Counted from the stretch's first letter, positions 50,216-60,580 are shown. The stretch is DNA of 64,000 nt from Pirellulales bacterium (GCA_019745975.1 JAIESQ010000099.1:1-64000); one strand, 5' to 3'. Notes: generated by a model not told the origin, from the sequence alone. Numbers and translations are program-made.

Positions 50216-51499
50216 ATGTCGAGCAAGAGAACCAAACTACACCGCCGTAGCTTCATGAAGACGGCGCTGTCGGCCAGCGCCGCGATCGCGATGCCGCAAA
50301 TCGTTCCTGGCTCCGCTTTGGGGCTCGATGGCGCGATCCCGCCGAGCGAGCGGATTGTGCTCGGCGGCATCGGCATCGGCAACCGCGGCGCCTACGATCT
50401 CGGCTGCTTCCTGGAACAGAAGGACGTGCAATTCGTGGCGGTCTGCGACGTCAAAGAAGCGCGCCGCACGGCCGTGAAGAAGATGGCCGACAAGCTCTAC
50501 GGCAACCAGGACTGCGCGATGTATCGCGACTTCCGCGATCTGTTGGATCGCAGCGATATCGACGCTGTGCTGATCGCCACCGGACCGAACTGGCACGCCA
50601 CGGCGGCCATGTACGCCGCCAAGGCGGGCAAGGACATGTATTGCGAGAAGCCCTGCACCAAGAACATCGCGCAGAGCTTGATTCTCAAGGAGACGATGCG
50701 CCGCACCGGACGCGTGTTCCAGGCCGGCACGCAGCGGCGCAACCTGCCGCACTTCGCCTTTGCCTGCGAGCTGGCGCGCACCGGCAAGCTTGGCAAGTTG
50801 AAGCGCGTCTACGCGCACCCCAACGGGATGTCGGCATTAGTCAGCGGTTGGCTCCCCGCCGAGCAGGAGCCGTTCAATGACGTGGTCGATTGGGACATGT
50901 ACCTGGGGCCCGCGGCGTGGCGCCCCTTCAACGCCAAGCTGCTCGATGGGTTCAACTTTGAAAAAGGTGGCGGCCTGGTCGGTGGCGGCGTGCTCGAGTG
51001 GGGGTCGCATTGCGTCGATCTCTGCCAGTGGGCCGTGGGCGACGACAAGGTGCCGATTCATTACAACCCGCCGAAGGATGGCCAGATCGTTGCGACCTAC
51101 GCCGACGGGGTCGAGTTGGTGTTCCGCGAAGAGGGATGGATTCCGCTCGGCTCGTGTCCGGTGCGCTTCGAAGGGGAAACCGGTTGGGTCGAAGCTGGGG
51201 ATAGCGGCAAGCTCGTGCTCAGTTCGCCAGAGTTGCTCGCCGGCCGCGCGGTCGACGAGATCGGCGGCTACCCGGCCACGTTCCACGTGCGCGACTTCCT
51301 CGATTGCGTGAAGACGCGCAACTTGCCCAAGGGGAATGCCGATGCCGCTTGCGCGGCGCACATCGCCTGCCATGCGGCAAACATCGCCGTTGCGCTGGAG
51401 CGCAAGGTGACCTTCGACCCGGTGAAGAACGAGTTCGTTGGCGATGAGCAAGCCAACCGCCTGCGCAGCGAGGCGCTGCGCGAACCGTGGCGGCTGTAA
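50216..51499 (+). CDS. Gfo/Idh/MocA family oxidoreductase with Tat-like signal
   Basis: RRSFMKTALSASAAIAMPQIVPGSALG...GGIGIGNRGAYDLGCFLEQKDVQFVAVCDVKEARR...GKDMYCEKPCTKNIAQS. Confidence 0.95.
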   Translation: MSSKRTKLHRRSFMKTALSASAAIAMPQIVPGSALGLDGAIPPSERIVLGGIGIGNRGAYDLGCFLEQKDVQFVAVCDVKEARRTAVKKMADKLYGNQDCAMYRDFRDLLDRSDIDAVLIATGPNWHATAAMYAAKAGKDMYCEKPCTKNIAQSLILKETMRRTGRVFQAGTQRRNLPHFAFACELARTGKLGKLKRVYAHPNGMSALVSGWLPAEQEPFNDVVDWDMYLGPAAWRPFNAKLLDGFNFEKGGGLVGGGVLEWGSHCVDLCQWAVGDDKVPIHYNPPKDGQIVATYADGVELVFREEGWIPLGSCPVRFEGETGWVEAGDSGKLVLSSPELLAGRAVDEIGGYPATFHVRDFLDCVKTRNLPKGNADAACAAHIACHAANIAVALERKVTFDPVKNEFVGDEQANRLRSEALREPWRL

Positions 51500-51597
51500 T
51501 CGCGTGCTTGTGGTGGACGACGGCGACGAGTCGGCAATCGAGTACTTCATTCCAAAATCGAGGTTCGCCCGAGCGAACCATCAGCGAGATCAATGCG

Positions 51598-53727
51598 ATG
51601 AAAACAACACGACCTGGCATGTTTGTCGCGGCTTTGTTGGCGACCGCGGTGGCACTTTCCGGCGCGCAGGCCCTGGCCGCCGAGAATCCCAAGAGCGAAG
51701 CCGAGTTGATCGAGGCGCTGCGTACCGCGGCGCCGGCAGAAAAGGCGCTGGCCTGTAAGCACCTGGCCACCCTGGGAAGTAAGGCCGCCGTGCCCGAGTT
51801 GGCCAAGCTGTTGGTCGACGGGCAGTTGGCGTCGTGGGCGCGTATTGCCCTGGAGTCGATTCTCGATCCCGCGGCCGACGAGGCGCTGCGCAGCGCGGCC
51901 GGCAAGCTCGAAGGCAAGCTCTTGGTCGGCGCGATTAACTCGATTGGCGTGCGTCGCGACGCGGCGGCCGTCGAACTGTTGAGTGGCCGGCTGAAGGATC
52001 AAGACGCCGACGTGGCCTCGGCGGCGGCCGTGGCCTTGGGCTTGATCGGCAACGACACGGCCATCAAGACATTGCGGCAATCGCTGGCCGCGGCGCCAGC
52101 GCCGGTCGCTGACGCCGTCGCCGAGGGCTGCATCCTTGGCGCCGAGCGCCTGATGCACGACGGTCGTCTGAGCGAGGCGGTCGCGGTCTACGACGACGTG
52201 CGGCGGGCCAAGGTCTCCAAGCCGCGCAAGCTCGACGCCACGCGCGGCGCTATTCTGGCGCGCGAGTCGGCGGGAGTGCCTCTCTTGTTAGAGCAACTGC
52301 GTTCGCCCGATCGGGCCTACTATCAGATCGGCTTGAGCACCGCCCGCGAGTTGGGCGGGAGCGAAGTCGCCAGCGCCCTGGCCGCCGAGTTGGGCAACAC
52401 CTCGCCCGACCGCGCAGTGAAGTTGCTGTATGTGCTGGCCGAGCGCCGCGAGATTTCGGCACTTCCCGCGATCATGAACGCCGCCCAATCGGGCGACAAG
52501 CACCTGCGCGTCGTGGCGCTTGTGGTCGTCGGGCTACTGGGAGATGCCGCGAGCCTGGCTCCCCTCTTGCAAGCTGCCGTGGACGCCGACGCCGATGTAG
52601 CTGCCGCGGCCAAATCCGCGATCGCCGCGCTCGGCGACAAGCAAGTCGACGCCGAGATCAAGGAGCGCCTGGCGACAGCCGATGGCGCCATGCTCATTGC
52701 CTTGATCGACCTGGTTGGCCAACGGCGCATCTCGGCTACCGAACTTTTGACGAAGCAATTGGAAAGCTCCGATCAAGTAGTGCGTGAGACGGCGTTGGCG
52801 GCTCTGGGCAACACCGTCGGGCCCACGGAACTGGGGGTGCTGATCGCGCCTGCTTTGCAAGTGAAACAGTCGGCCGATGAAGCGGTCGCTTTGCGCGCCC
52901 TGCGCGCCGCGAGCTTGCGCATGCCCGATCGCGACGCCTGCGCGGGCCAATTGGCATCGGCCATGCCCAAGGCATCGGCAACGACGCAGGCCGTCGTGCT
53001 GGAAATCCTGGGCGCCATGGGGGGCACCAAAGCGCTCGAAACGATCGACGCGGCCATGAAAACCGGTGACTCCCAATTGCAAGATGTCGGCAGCCGCGTC
53101 TTGGGCGAATGGCTGAGCATCGACGCCGCGCCCGTGCTGCTGGACCTGTCGAAGCGCGCGACCGACGACAAGTATCGCGTGCGGGCCTTGCGCGGCTATA
53201 TTCGCCTGGCCCGTCAATACGACATGCCGGTCGAACAGCGTGCCGCGATGTGCCAGACGGCGATCGCCGCGGCCAACCGCCTGGAAGAACAGAAGCTCGC
53301 GCTGACGGTGCTCGAACGGTTTCCCAGCCCGCACACGCTCAAGGTCGCGGCGCAAACGATTCAGCGACCTGAAGCGCGTGACGACGCCCGGCGCGTGGCG
53401 ATCGCCATCGCCGAAAAGCTGGGAGAGGCCGGCGCCAAGGCCCGCGAAGTGCTCGCGGAGTCGAGCCTTGAGGCGGTACAGTTGGAGATCGTCAAGGCGG
53501 TCTACGGCGCGGAAGGAAAGCAAAAAGACGTGACCGAGCTGCTGCAAAAGTGCGTCGACGGTCTCCCGCTCGTGCTGCTGCCGTCGCCATCGTTTAACGA
53601 GAGCTTTGGCGGCGATCCTGCCCCCGATGTCGCCAAGACACTCGTCGTCGAGTACCGCATGAACGGGCGAGCGGGCGAAGCAACGTTCGCCGAAGACGCC
53701 CTGATCGCGCTCCCCATGCCGAAGTAA
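51598..53727 (+). CDS. HEAT-repeat domain secreted protein
   Basis: Signal peptide; repeated motifs such as LKDQDADVASAAAVALGLIGNDTAIKTL, AVDADADVAAAAKSAIAALGDKQV. Confidence 0.85.
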   Translation: MKTTRPGMFVAALLATAVALSGAQALAAENPKSEAELIEALRTAAPAEKALACKHLATLGSKAAVPELAKLLVDGQLASWARIALESILDPAADEALRSAAGKLEGKLLVGAINSIGVRRDAAAVELLSGRLKDQDADVASAAAVALGLIGNDTAIKTLRQSLAAAPAPVADAVAEGCILGAERLMHDGRLSEAVAVYDDVRRAKVSKPRKLDATRGAILARESAGVPLLLEQLRSPDRAYYQIGLSTARELGGSEVASALAAELGNTSPDRAVKLLYVLAERREISALPAIMNAAQSGDKHLRVVALVVVGLLGDAASLAPLLQAAVDADADVAAAAKSAIAALGDKQVDAEIKERLATADGAMLIALIDLVGQRRISATELLTKQLESSDQVVRETALAALGNTVGPTELGVLIAPALQVKQSADEAVALRALRAASLRMPDRDACAGQLASAMPKASATTQAVVLEILGAMGGTKALETIDAAMKTGDSQLQDVGSRVLGEWLSIDAAPVLLDLSKRATDDKYRVRALRGYIRLARQYDMPVEQRAAMCQTAIAAANRLEEQKLALTVLERFPSPHTLKVAAQTIQRPEARDDARRVAIAIAEKLGEAGAKAREVLAESSLEAVQLEIVKAVYGAEGKQKDVTELLQKCVDGLPLVLLPSPSFNESFGGDPAPDVAKTLVVEYRMNGRAGEATFAEDALIALPMPK

Positions 53728-53750
53728 CCGCTCCATCGTTGGACCAATCA

Positions 53751-54464
53751 TCAGCCGCACCCCGATTTGAGCCGCGCAGCCGCTTCCGCCGCCTGGACGA
53801 ACGCCGTGACCAAGGGATGCGGCGCCGCAGGGCTCGACTTCAACTGCGGCACATATAGCGTGCCGACAAAGAACGGGTGCCCCGGCAGCTCGACGACGCG
53901 GACGTCTCCTTCGGCATCCGAGCCGACGATCCGCAAATCCTTTGAGCCCAACAGCGCCACGCACTCGGGACGGACGCCGAAGTTGCAGTAATACTGCTCG
54001 GCCGCGCGCGTCGCGCCATACGAGCGGGCCACCAGCGAATCGGCGGCAAACCGCAGCTCCATTTCGCGCCCCACCAAAGAGCAAGCCAATCGGGAGACGA
54101 ACAGATGCGACGCGTTGGGGTCGTACTCCGCATGCGCGGCATCGCGGATGCCCAACACGTTGCCGGCGTATTCGATCACCAGGTGCTGAAAACCGCCGCA
54201 CGTGCCCAAGCAGGGTAGGCCTTGCTCGCGGGCAAAGCGAATCGCGGCCAGCGTGCGAGCCATGTCGCGGTAGGGGCTTCCCGGCGCGATCCATAGGCCC
54301 TGCTGCTGGCGAAGAACACTTTCGTCGACATCGGTAGTCGAGATCCAGCGCGCTTCGATTGGCGTGCCAAGCCGCGCCGCTGAGTGAGCGATCGCCGCTT
54401 CGGTCGCCAGGTGCGGCGGGAAGTTTGGATCGAACTCGCCGAGTATCAGGATAGAAACAGCCAT
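53751..54464 (-). CDS. Glutamine amidotransferase-like, CTP synthase C-terminal-related protein
   Basis: LWIAPGSPYRDMARTLAAIRFAREQGLPCLGTCGGFQHLVIEYAGNVLGIRDAAHAEY...; nucleophile motif GTCGG. Confidence 0.88.
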   Translation of the reverse strand: MAVSILILGEFDPNFPPHLATEAAIAHSAARLGTPIEARWISTTDVDESVLRQQQGLWIAPGSPYRDMARTLAAIRFAREQGLPCLGTCGGFQHLVIEYAGNVLGIRDAAHAEYDPNASHLFVSRLACSLVGREMELRFAADSLVARSYGATRAAEQYYCNFGVRPECVALLGSKDLRIVGSDAEGDVRVVELPGHPFFVGTLYVPQLKSSPAAPHPLVTAFVQAAEAAARLKSGCG

Positions 54465-54576
54465 CGCCGGGGACTTCTCCGATACGTGGGTCCGAGAATC
54501 TGGGCCCCAACCGACATATTGGCGTCGCTGCGCCGGGCAGCGGTATGCACCAATCGGCTCTCCCCACCTGGGGGTC

Positions 54577-54801
54577 CCTCAGAATAACGTTGTCCGGGAA
54601 TTTGCGTCCGGGTGCGTCCGGGTGTCTTGAATTTGGACCGTAAATCGAATAGAGGGCACAACTTGGGGCGAGTGTAACACCGCGCGTTTTGCGTCCGGGT
54701 GATCGTCCGGTTTGCGTCCGGGTATTTTGGTATTGGACCCGAACTCAAATAGAGGGCACGGCTTGGGGCGGGTGTAACATGGCGCATTTTGCGTCCGGGT
54801 A
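54577..54801. repeat. GCGTCCGGG-motif intergenic element, copy 2, with internal 100-bp tandem duplication
   Basis: AATAGAGGGCAC..CTTGGGGCG.GTGTAACA..GCGC.TTTTGCGTCCGGGT at 54648 and 54748 (period 100); TTTGCGTCCGGGT repeats; left end CCCTCAGAATAACGTTGTCCGGGAATTTGCGTCC shared with 40317-40349 (reverse). Confidence 0.85.
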
Positions 54802-55181
54802 GGGACGGTATCGCGATCGTTAGCCGCGGACTTCGGCGAGCTCAGTCGAGCCGAGCTTGCTCCGCGCGCTAGCTCGTCCGGCGTCGCACGCGACGAGCGT
54901 GAACGCAGTTGAGGCGCGACACCAGCTAGCGCGCGGGATGAATCCCGCGGCTAACAAGTGGATCGGTGGGATGGTTGCTCCGACCGCGCGCGGGGCGAAC
55001 GCAGCTCTTCGCTCCGACTCTCACCTGTGCTAAGCCTGTCGAAGCACAAACGATTCCGCGGAATCTCAAAGTCCTGGATGAGATGCGCGTGCTGGGTGTT
55101 GTCGCCTGCGCGCAGGCTGGCGCGCCAGGTTGCTCCTGTCGCCTGCGCGACGCGGCAACTTGGCCGTGAGCATCCCCGCTC

Positions 55182-56480
55182 TCAAGAATCTCGCGATTTA
55201 GTTTCTGCATAGGGCGCCAACTCGGGGATGAGTTCCCCTCCGGCAGGGACCTGCAGGTTCGCCCCTTGGAAGTCGTCGTCGGCCGGCTCGAAGCGGCCGC
55301 CCAAATGCTTGTGCAGAAATTGCTCGGCGACCGCCCAGAAGCTGATCCAGCTTTGCGGTTGAAGATAGTCGTGTCCCTCGTCGGGGTAGACGAGATAGGT
55401 CACGTCCTTGCCATGCTTCTCGAGTGCCGACACGAAAAGATCGGATTGCTGCTTGGGGCACACGACATCTTTAGCGCCGTGCGTCACCAAGAGCGGGCTC
55501 GTCACGCGCTCGGCGGAGTGCAGCGGCGACTGGCGGCGCAACAGCTCGAGCCCGTCGGGAGTTCGGGGATCTCCCAAGCGCAGCGCTGTGTCGCGCCACA
55601 ACGGGATCACGCGGCGCGCAAACAGCTCCAGGTCCGACAGCCCATACATGGCCACCCCGCAGGCAAATTCGTCCGGATAGAAGGCCAGCGTGGCAAACGC
55701 TGAGAACCCACCGAAGGACCAGCCCCAGATGCCGACTTTCTCCGGTTGGGCGATGTGCTGGTCGACGGCCCAGTGGGCCAGATCGACGAGGTCTTGCTGC
55801 GATTTTCCCCCCCCACTCGCGCCAGCCTTGCTCCAGGAACGACTTGCCAAAACCTCCGGCGCCGCGAAACTCGACGCGCAGCGCCGCGTAGCCGCGATTC
55901 GCCAACAGTTGCAGGCAGCGGTTGGTAAGCCAACTGTCCCACGGGTAGGCCGCGTCGGGACCACCGTGGACGTACAAGAGCGTCGGCAGCGGCGCGTCGG
56001 GCAAGCCATCGTCGTTGGCGTCGGCTCCCGGCGGCAAATAGAGATGGCAGGGCAGCCGCAGGCCGTCGCGCGTGGTGGCCACATGAGCGCACCGCTTGGC
56101 CAGCGGAAATCGATCGAGCGCGCGGAATGTCGAAAAGAGCGGCTCGACGGTTCGCCCAGCCCGCTGGTACACGTGAAATCGCACTGGACCGCCGTCGAGG
56201 GGAGCGACCAGCCACGCGCGATCTTGCGCGCTGATCGCGATCGAGCCCACCGGTCCGCCGAAGTGTTTTTCGAGCAGCGCAAAGTCGTCCCGCACCGTCT
56301 CGTCGATTACGTAGCGGCGGAGGCGGTCGAATTGGGCGGTGGCGGCCAGCGCACGACCCGTCACCCGATCGACAACTGCGATGGGACGGATATCGGCATC
56401 GGCGTCGGTGGCCGGGACAGTTTCGCGCCCGGTCGCCAGCTCAACGGCCAGCAGTGCCGACTTGTCGTAGCGCCGTCCCA
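55182..56480 (-). pseudogene. S9 family (prolyl oligopeptidase-like) peptidase, 5'-truncated and frameshifted
   Basis: YVHGGPDAAYPWDSWLTNRCLQLLANRGYAALRVEFRGAGGFGKSFLEQGWREWGGK in one frame, then QQDLVDLAHWAVDQHIAQPEKVGIWGWSFGGFSAFATLAFYPDEFACGVAMYG in another; frames meet at a C8 homopolymer (55807-55814). Confidence 0.8.
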
Positions 56481-56481
56481 A

Positions 56482-58905
56482 GTGCGGGAGTTGTGGCGGC
56501 AGCACGCATCGTCGCCTGCGGACGCCTCGATTCGAGAACAGCTTTTGGCCACGCCCTCCGCGCTCGACGTGCTGATTGCCCTGCTTTATGACGATCGCCT
56601 GGCGAAGTCTGGCGCCTGGCCAGCAACGGACCAGGAACGCACCCAACTTCGCAGAGTCGCCACCGCGCTGCTTGAAACGAGTTGGCCCTTGGAGGATGTG
56701 AGGTCCGCCGCGCGCAAGAACATCCAACTGCTAAGCCGCATCGAAACGATTCCCCTTCGCTGGGATGAGCGGCCGATCGCGCCCTTGCTGGCGAGTTTGC
56801 GGCACAGCCTGGACCCCGTGGATCGAGAACTCCTGAGTTGGTTTGCCGAATCGGCGAAGGATTCACCGGCCGAGCTTGCCTTGCAATTGATGCCCAACGG
56901 TTTTCGTGACAGGGCCCGCGATTCAATGACGGCGGACTGGAAAACCCTGCCGGAGCACGACTACGTGCCGACCTATTACAAGTGTCTCGATCCCGATCGC
57001 CCCAAGACGCTGCTTCAAGCGGCGTATCTCTTGCCACGGGGGAGGAAAACTACAGAGGCACTCGAGCAACTGCTCGCGGGGCCGCTCAAGTCGGAGACGC
57101 GGCACAGCCTGTGCAGTTCTTTGCTTCATTTCAACAAGAAGGCGCGGGAGTACTTCGTCGAGCTGCTTTCGCATGAGGACGAAGCGCTGTTTCAAGAGGC
57201 CGCCAATCAGCTAGCGGTCAGTATGGGCTACGGCGACGATTTCCCGCTGGTTCCACGCCTGAAACGGATCCTTGACGGAGAGGATCAAGCCCGACGCCAG
57301 TTTTTGCTCAGGCGGATGGGCAACTTGCGCGGGCCCGGCGCGGGGCCGATTGCCGAGTTGCTGGCGACTCACCTGTTGGCCGACGACTGGCGCGAGCGCG
57401 GACTGGCGGCCGAGGCCCTGTTGCGCTTGGAGCATGGGGGGCCCTCTAGTTATGCAGCGACCCCGGTGCTGCGTAAAGTTGGCGAGAAATCGGCGGATCC
57501 GCGGATTCAGAAGTTGTGCCGGCAGTTGCTCGAGGCGCCAAATCAAACGCTCAAAGAGTTAAGTGGGCAACTCCAGGCGCCGCCGCCATCGCCTGGGCCT
57601 GTCGTGACGGCTCATCAGCGCGCCGAGCTCACCAAGACATGGCGCGAGTTGTCTGGGCAAAGCTCACCAGCGGCTCGCGAACAAGATGCTGCAGCGAAGG
57701 ACCGATTGCTACGCGCCGGCGAAGCTGCGCTGGAAGTGATGTTGGACCTGGTGTACGGAAGTTGCCCGGAGCTGAGCGACGAACAGTTCGCGGAGCTCCT
57801 CCAGCAGCTTGGCGCGGACGAGTTTGCCAAACGCGAAGCCGCCAGCGCCGAGCTGCAGGCGGCCGGAGAAAACGTCAGGACGAGATTGGAAAAAAACCTC
57901 AATCACGACGATCCTGAGGTGCGGAAGCGGATTTCCCGGCTGCTGGTGCAACTGAGCGATTCCAAATTGGCCGAGCACGATTTGGATCGGCTCCGGCGGG
58001 CGGCGACCGACATGCTGATTCGCGATTGGCCGCTGGATCAGCAGCGCCAAGTAACGAAGCGCCGGCTGCAATGCCTCGCCAAGATCAAAACTGTGCCGCA
58101 CGTTGTGATGTCACGGCCTGCCCAGGTGCTGTTCGCCAGCCTGAGGTATAGCGAGATTCCCGCGGATCGAGAGCTCTTGGCCGAAGTGATCCTGAAGGCC
58201 GAACCGGGCGCGGCTGAGATGTGCATGCTCGTCATGCGCAACGGCATCGACAACTGGTCGGACGTTGACATGTATTCCGACTGGCGGCGCGTGCCCTATT
58301 ACGACTACGAAGAGGTCAACTGGCGGTTCCTGGACCCAACCCAGCCAGACCTTTTTCAGACTGCGCTCTACCACATTCAGGACAAGGAGCAACTTGCCAG
58401 CAAACTTCGCGAGTTCTTGAAGCAACCGTTGACCGCGGAGATCCAAGAGATCGTCCATGGGTACTTATGGCATTGGCATGGCGATGCCGCTTCCGCCGAA
58501 TATTACGCCGCCAAGTTGCGCAGCGAGGACGAACAGGAGTTCGAGACAGGGCTGAATCGCCTCACGGATTCGCACCACTCCTATCGCGGCAAGCTCGTGA
58601 TCCCCATGCTCTTGCCCTTGCTTCAGGGGGATGACGATGGGCGGCGATTGCGCGTGCTCGAGGAATTGAAAGGCTACCTTGGCGCGGACAGTGTGACTTT
58701 GGCCGCCGACACGGCTGCCCCATTTTTGGCGAGTCGCTACTCCGATGAACGCGAGGCGGCGAAGAAGGTATTGCTCCGCTTACAGAACACTGGTTGGGTG
58801 GACGTTCTGCAGCGCATCGCCGAGAAAGGCGCGAGCGAGCCGGTGCGCGGCGCGGCTGCTGCTTTGCGGCGCGATTGGTCTTCATCGAAAGAGAAGAAAA
58901 ACTGA
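56482..58905 (+). CDS. Large duplicated HEAT-like protein, probably 5'-truncated
   Basis: Only the part of ORF 55690-58905 after about 56480 is not antisense to the peptidase. Two homologous halves: PIAPLLASLRHSLDPVDRELLSWF...MTADWKTLPEHDYVPTYYKCLDPDRP and PAQVLFASLRYSEIPADRELLAEV...MYSDWRRVPYYDYEEVNWRFLDPTQP. Confidence 0.65.
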   Translation: MRELWRQHASSPADASIREQLLATPSALDVLIALLYDDRLAKSGAWPATDQERTQLRRVATALLETSWPLEDVRSAARKNIQLLSRIETIPLRWDERPIAPLLASLRHSLDPVDRELLSWFAESAKDSPAELALQLMPNGFRDRARDSMTADWKTLPEHDYVPTYYKCLDPDRPKTLLQAAYLLPRGRKTTEALEQLLAGPLKSETRHSLCSSLLHFNKKAREYFVELLSHEDEALFQEAANQLAVSMGYGDDFPLVPRLKRILDGEDQARRQFLLRRMGNLRGPGAGPIAELLATHLLADDWRERGLAAEALLRLEHGGPSSYAATPVLRKVGEKSADPRIQKLCRQLLEAPNQTLKELSGQLQAPPPSPGPVVTAHQRAELTKTWRELSGQSSPAAREQDAAAKDRLLRAGEAALEVMLDLVYGSCPELSDEQFAELLQQLGADEFAKREAASAELQAAGENVRTRLEKNLNHDDPEVRKRISRLLVQLSDSKLAEHDLDRLRRAATDMLIRDWPLDQQRQVTKRRLQCLAKIKTVPHVVMSRPAQVLFASLRYSEIPADRELLAEVILKAEPGAAEMCMLVMRNGIDNWSDVDMYSDWRRVPYYDYEEVNWRFLDPTQPDLFQTALYHIQDKEQLASKLREFLKQPLTAEIQEIVHGYLWHWHGDAASAEYYAAKLRSEDEQEFETGLNRLTDSHHSYRGKLVIPMLLPLLQGDDDGRRLRVLEELKGYLGADSVTLAADTAAPFLASRYSDEREAAKKVLLRLQNTGWVDVLQRIAEKGASEPVRGAAAALRRDWSSSKEKKN

Positions 58906-59082
58906 AGTAAGGCGCTCGTCGACGAAAACGACACCTGCGAGCGTCGCAGGCTTTGGCGCCTGTTGACGAGAAAGTAGAGAGTGGAACGGATACCGTGTCC
59001 CGCGTCCGCACGTGGCCGGGTGTCGTAATCTCGACCGTCAAACTGCTTGTGGCGAATCCGGCCGCCTAGATGATCTCGCCGT

Positions 59083-60543
59083 TCATCTCGCGGGTTCGAA
59101 CCGATTCCAGTGCGAGGGACCATAGGTCCAAATCGCGCCATCCTGTCCAAATCCGACGCCGTGAGTCGTTCCGCTCCCTGCATTCGTCGGTGCATCGAGG
59201 AGCACGCTCCCATCGGCGACATTCCAAGCCTTAACTTGTGAGGTCGCAACTAACCCCCCTAGGTTCATCTCCAATCCGGCCAATTCGGCGCCGTCGCGGC
59301 GGAAGGCGATATGGCGGTACCCGCCGCCCGGGGACCTCCAGATATCTTGCAATGTCAAACTGTCCAAGAGGGTGACCTCCTTGGGTGTACTTGCAGCCGC
59401 GTGCTTTCCATCCGGGCTGAGAACGAGTTGGTTGCACGCGATTTTTCGACTCCCTACCAGCGATCCATCGGCTACTCGATAGACCGCGGTTCGCGGCCGG
59501 TCTGGCCCAACGGTGCCGGTGGTGGTGCGGCCGGTAAAGACGGTATAGACCAGGCTTCCGTCAGGTGACAGCGACAACTGTTCGGCGAACTCCGCGATTC
59601 GGCAGATCACGTCTTTTTTTGTCACATCCCAGACGGTGATCTGATTGGCCTTGGGCGCGAACGTGGCAAGTCGCTGAGAGTCGCGCGACCAAGCAACTCG
59701 TTCAATCACGGGACCACAGTTGTCATGCACGAGTTCGGTCAAGTCCTGTCCGGACTCCAGGTCACGTACGATTACAATTCCGCTCGGCCCGGATGGCCCC
59801 CTTTGTTCGATCGCGAATACGCTCGCCATGCTCCCATCGGGGCTTGGGCTATAGGCCAGCACGAGCTCGTGCCGATCGTATGCCGTGTCGCCGTCGCGGT
59901 CCTCGCCGACTTTCATTCCAGCCAACGGTTCGGTTGTAACCGTCCAACAGTGCATCAACTCGTGCGGAGGCGCGCCCCGCCACACCGCCAAGCCGCGTTC
60001 GTTGCTGCAGATCGTGCGTCGGCCATCCGCGCTCGTCACCACACTCCACGAGCGCGAGTTCGGCATTGCCGATGGTAACGCAAGAACGCTGTTGGGAGGA
60101 TCGTTGGGAGCGGGCCCGATATGCAGCTCCGAGCCGACAACGCGGAACCAATTGCCGTCACTTGTAAATCCAGTACCCACGGCCACAGAAACGGGCCGCT
60201 GTCCACCCAACTTGAATTCCCCCGGCAGCCTCCATTCGCCGGCTGCTCGATAGCGAATGTCGCGCTGTTCTCTGGGGAGTAAGTAGATCGCCAGGGCGAG
60301 TGCCGCGCCCAGTAGCGTGCACCACAACCATGGCTTTGGCAGAGTGCACAGAATGCTTGCGCTCACCGCATTCTCGATCGTCGTTGGCGAGGTGCCTGTC
60401 AGCCGAAACTCCTCACCCGCCGTCCTATTTGAACCATGCGATTCAGGACGTGCCAGGGAGTTCAAAGGGCGGGTGGAAAGAAACCGGTTCGCGGGGACCT
60501 CAAAATTGAACTTCGGTCTCTCGGCGTAACGCTCGTCACGCAA
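59083..60543 (-). CDS. Membrane-anchored WD40-like repeat protein
   Basis: TM PWLWCTLLGAALALAIYLL; VAWSRDSQRLATFAPKANQITVWDVTKKDVI, LSLSPDGSLVYTVF, LVLSPDGKHAAASTPKEVTLLDS. Confidence 0.8.
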   Translation of the reverse strand: MRDERYAERPKFNFEVPANRFLSTRPLNSLARPESHGSNRTAGEEFRLTGTSPTTIENAVSASILCTLPKPWLWCTLLGAALALAIYLLPREQRDIRYRAAGEWRLPGEFKLGGQRPVSVAVGTGFTSDGNWFRVVGSELHIGPAPNDPPNSVLALPSAMPNSRSWSVVTSADGRRTICSNERGLAVWRGAPPHELMHCWTVTTEPLAGMKVGEDRDGDTAYDRHELVLAYSPSPDGSMASVFAIEQRGPSGPSGIVIVRDLESGQDLTELVHDNCGPVIERVAWSRDSQRLATFAPKANQITVWDVTKKDVICRIAEFAEQLSLSPDGSLVYTVFTGRTTTGTVGPDRPRTAVYRVADGSLVGSRKIACNQLVLSPDGKHAAASTPKEVTLLDSLTLQDIWRSPGGGYRHIAFRRDGAELAGLEMNLGGLVATSQVKAWNVADGSVLLDAPTNAGSGTTHGVGFGQDGAIWTYGPSHWNRFEPAR

Positions 60544-60547
60544 ATAC

Positions 60548-60580
60548 GAAAGCCCTTCGACGTTTTGGCCGAAGGGCTCG
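60548..60580. terminator. Stem-loop, possible rho-independent-type terminator
   Basis: AAAGCCCTTCGACGTTTTGGCCGAAGGGCTCGTTT. Confidence 0.55.

Noticed and set aside
55690-56481. N-terminal 264 codons of ORF 55690-58905
   Set aside because: Antisense to the S9 peptidase remnant; coding-like sequence begins only at about 56482.
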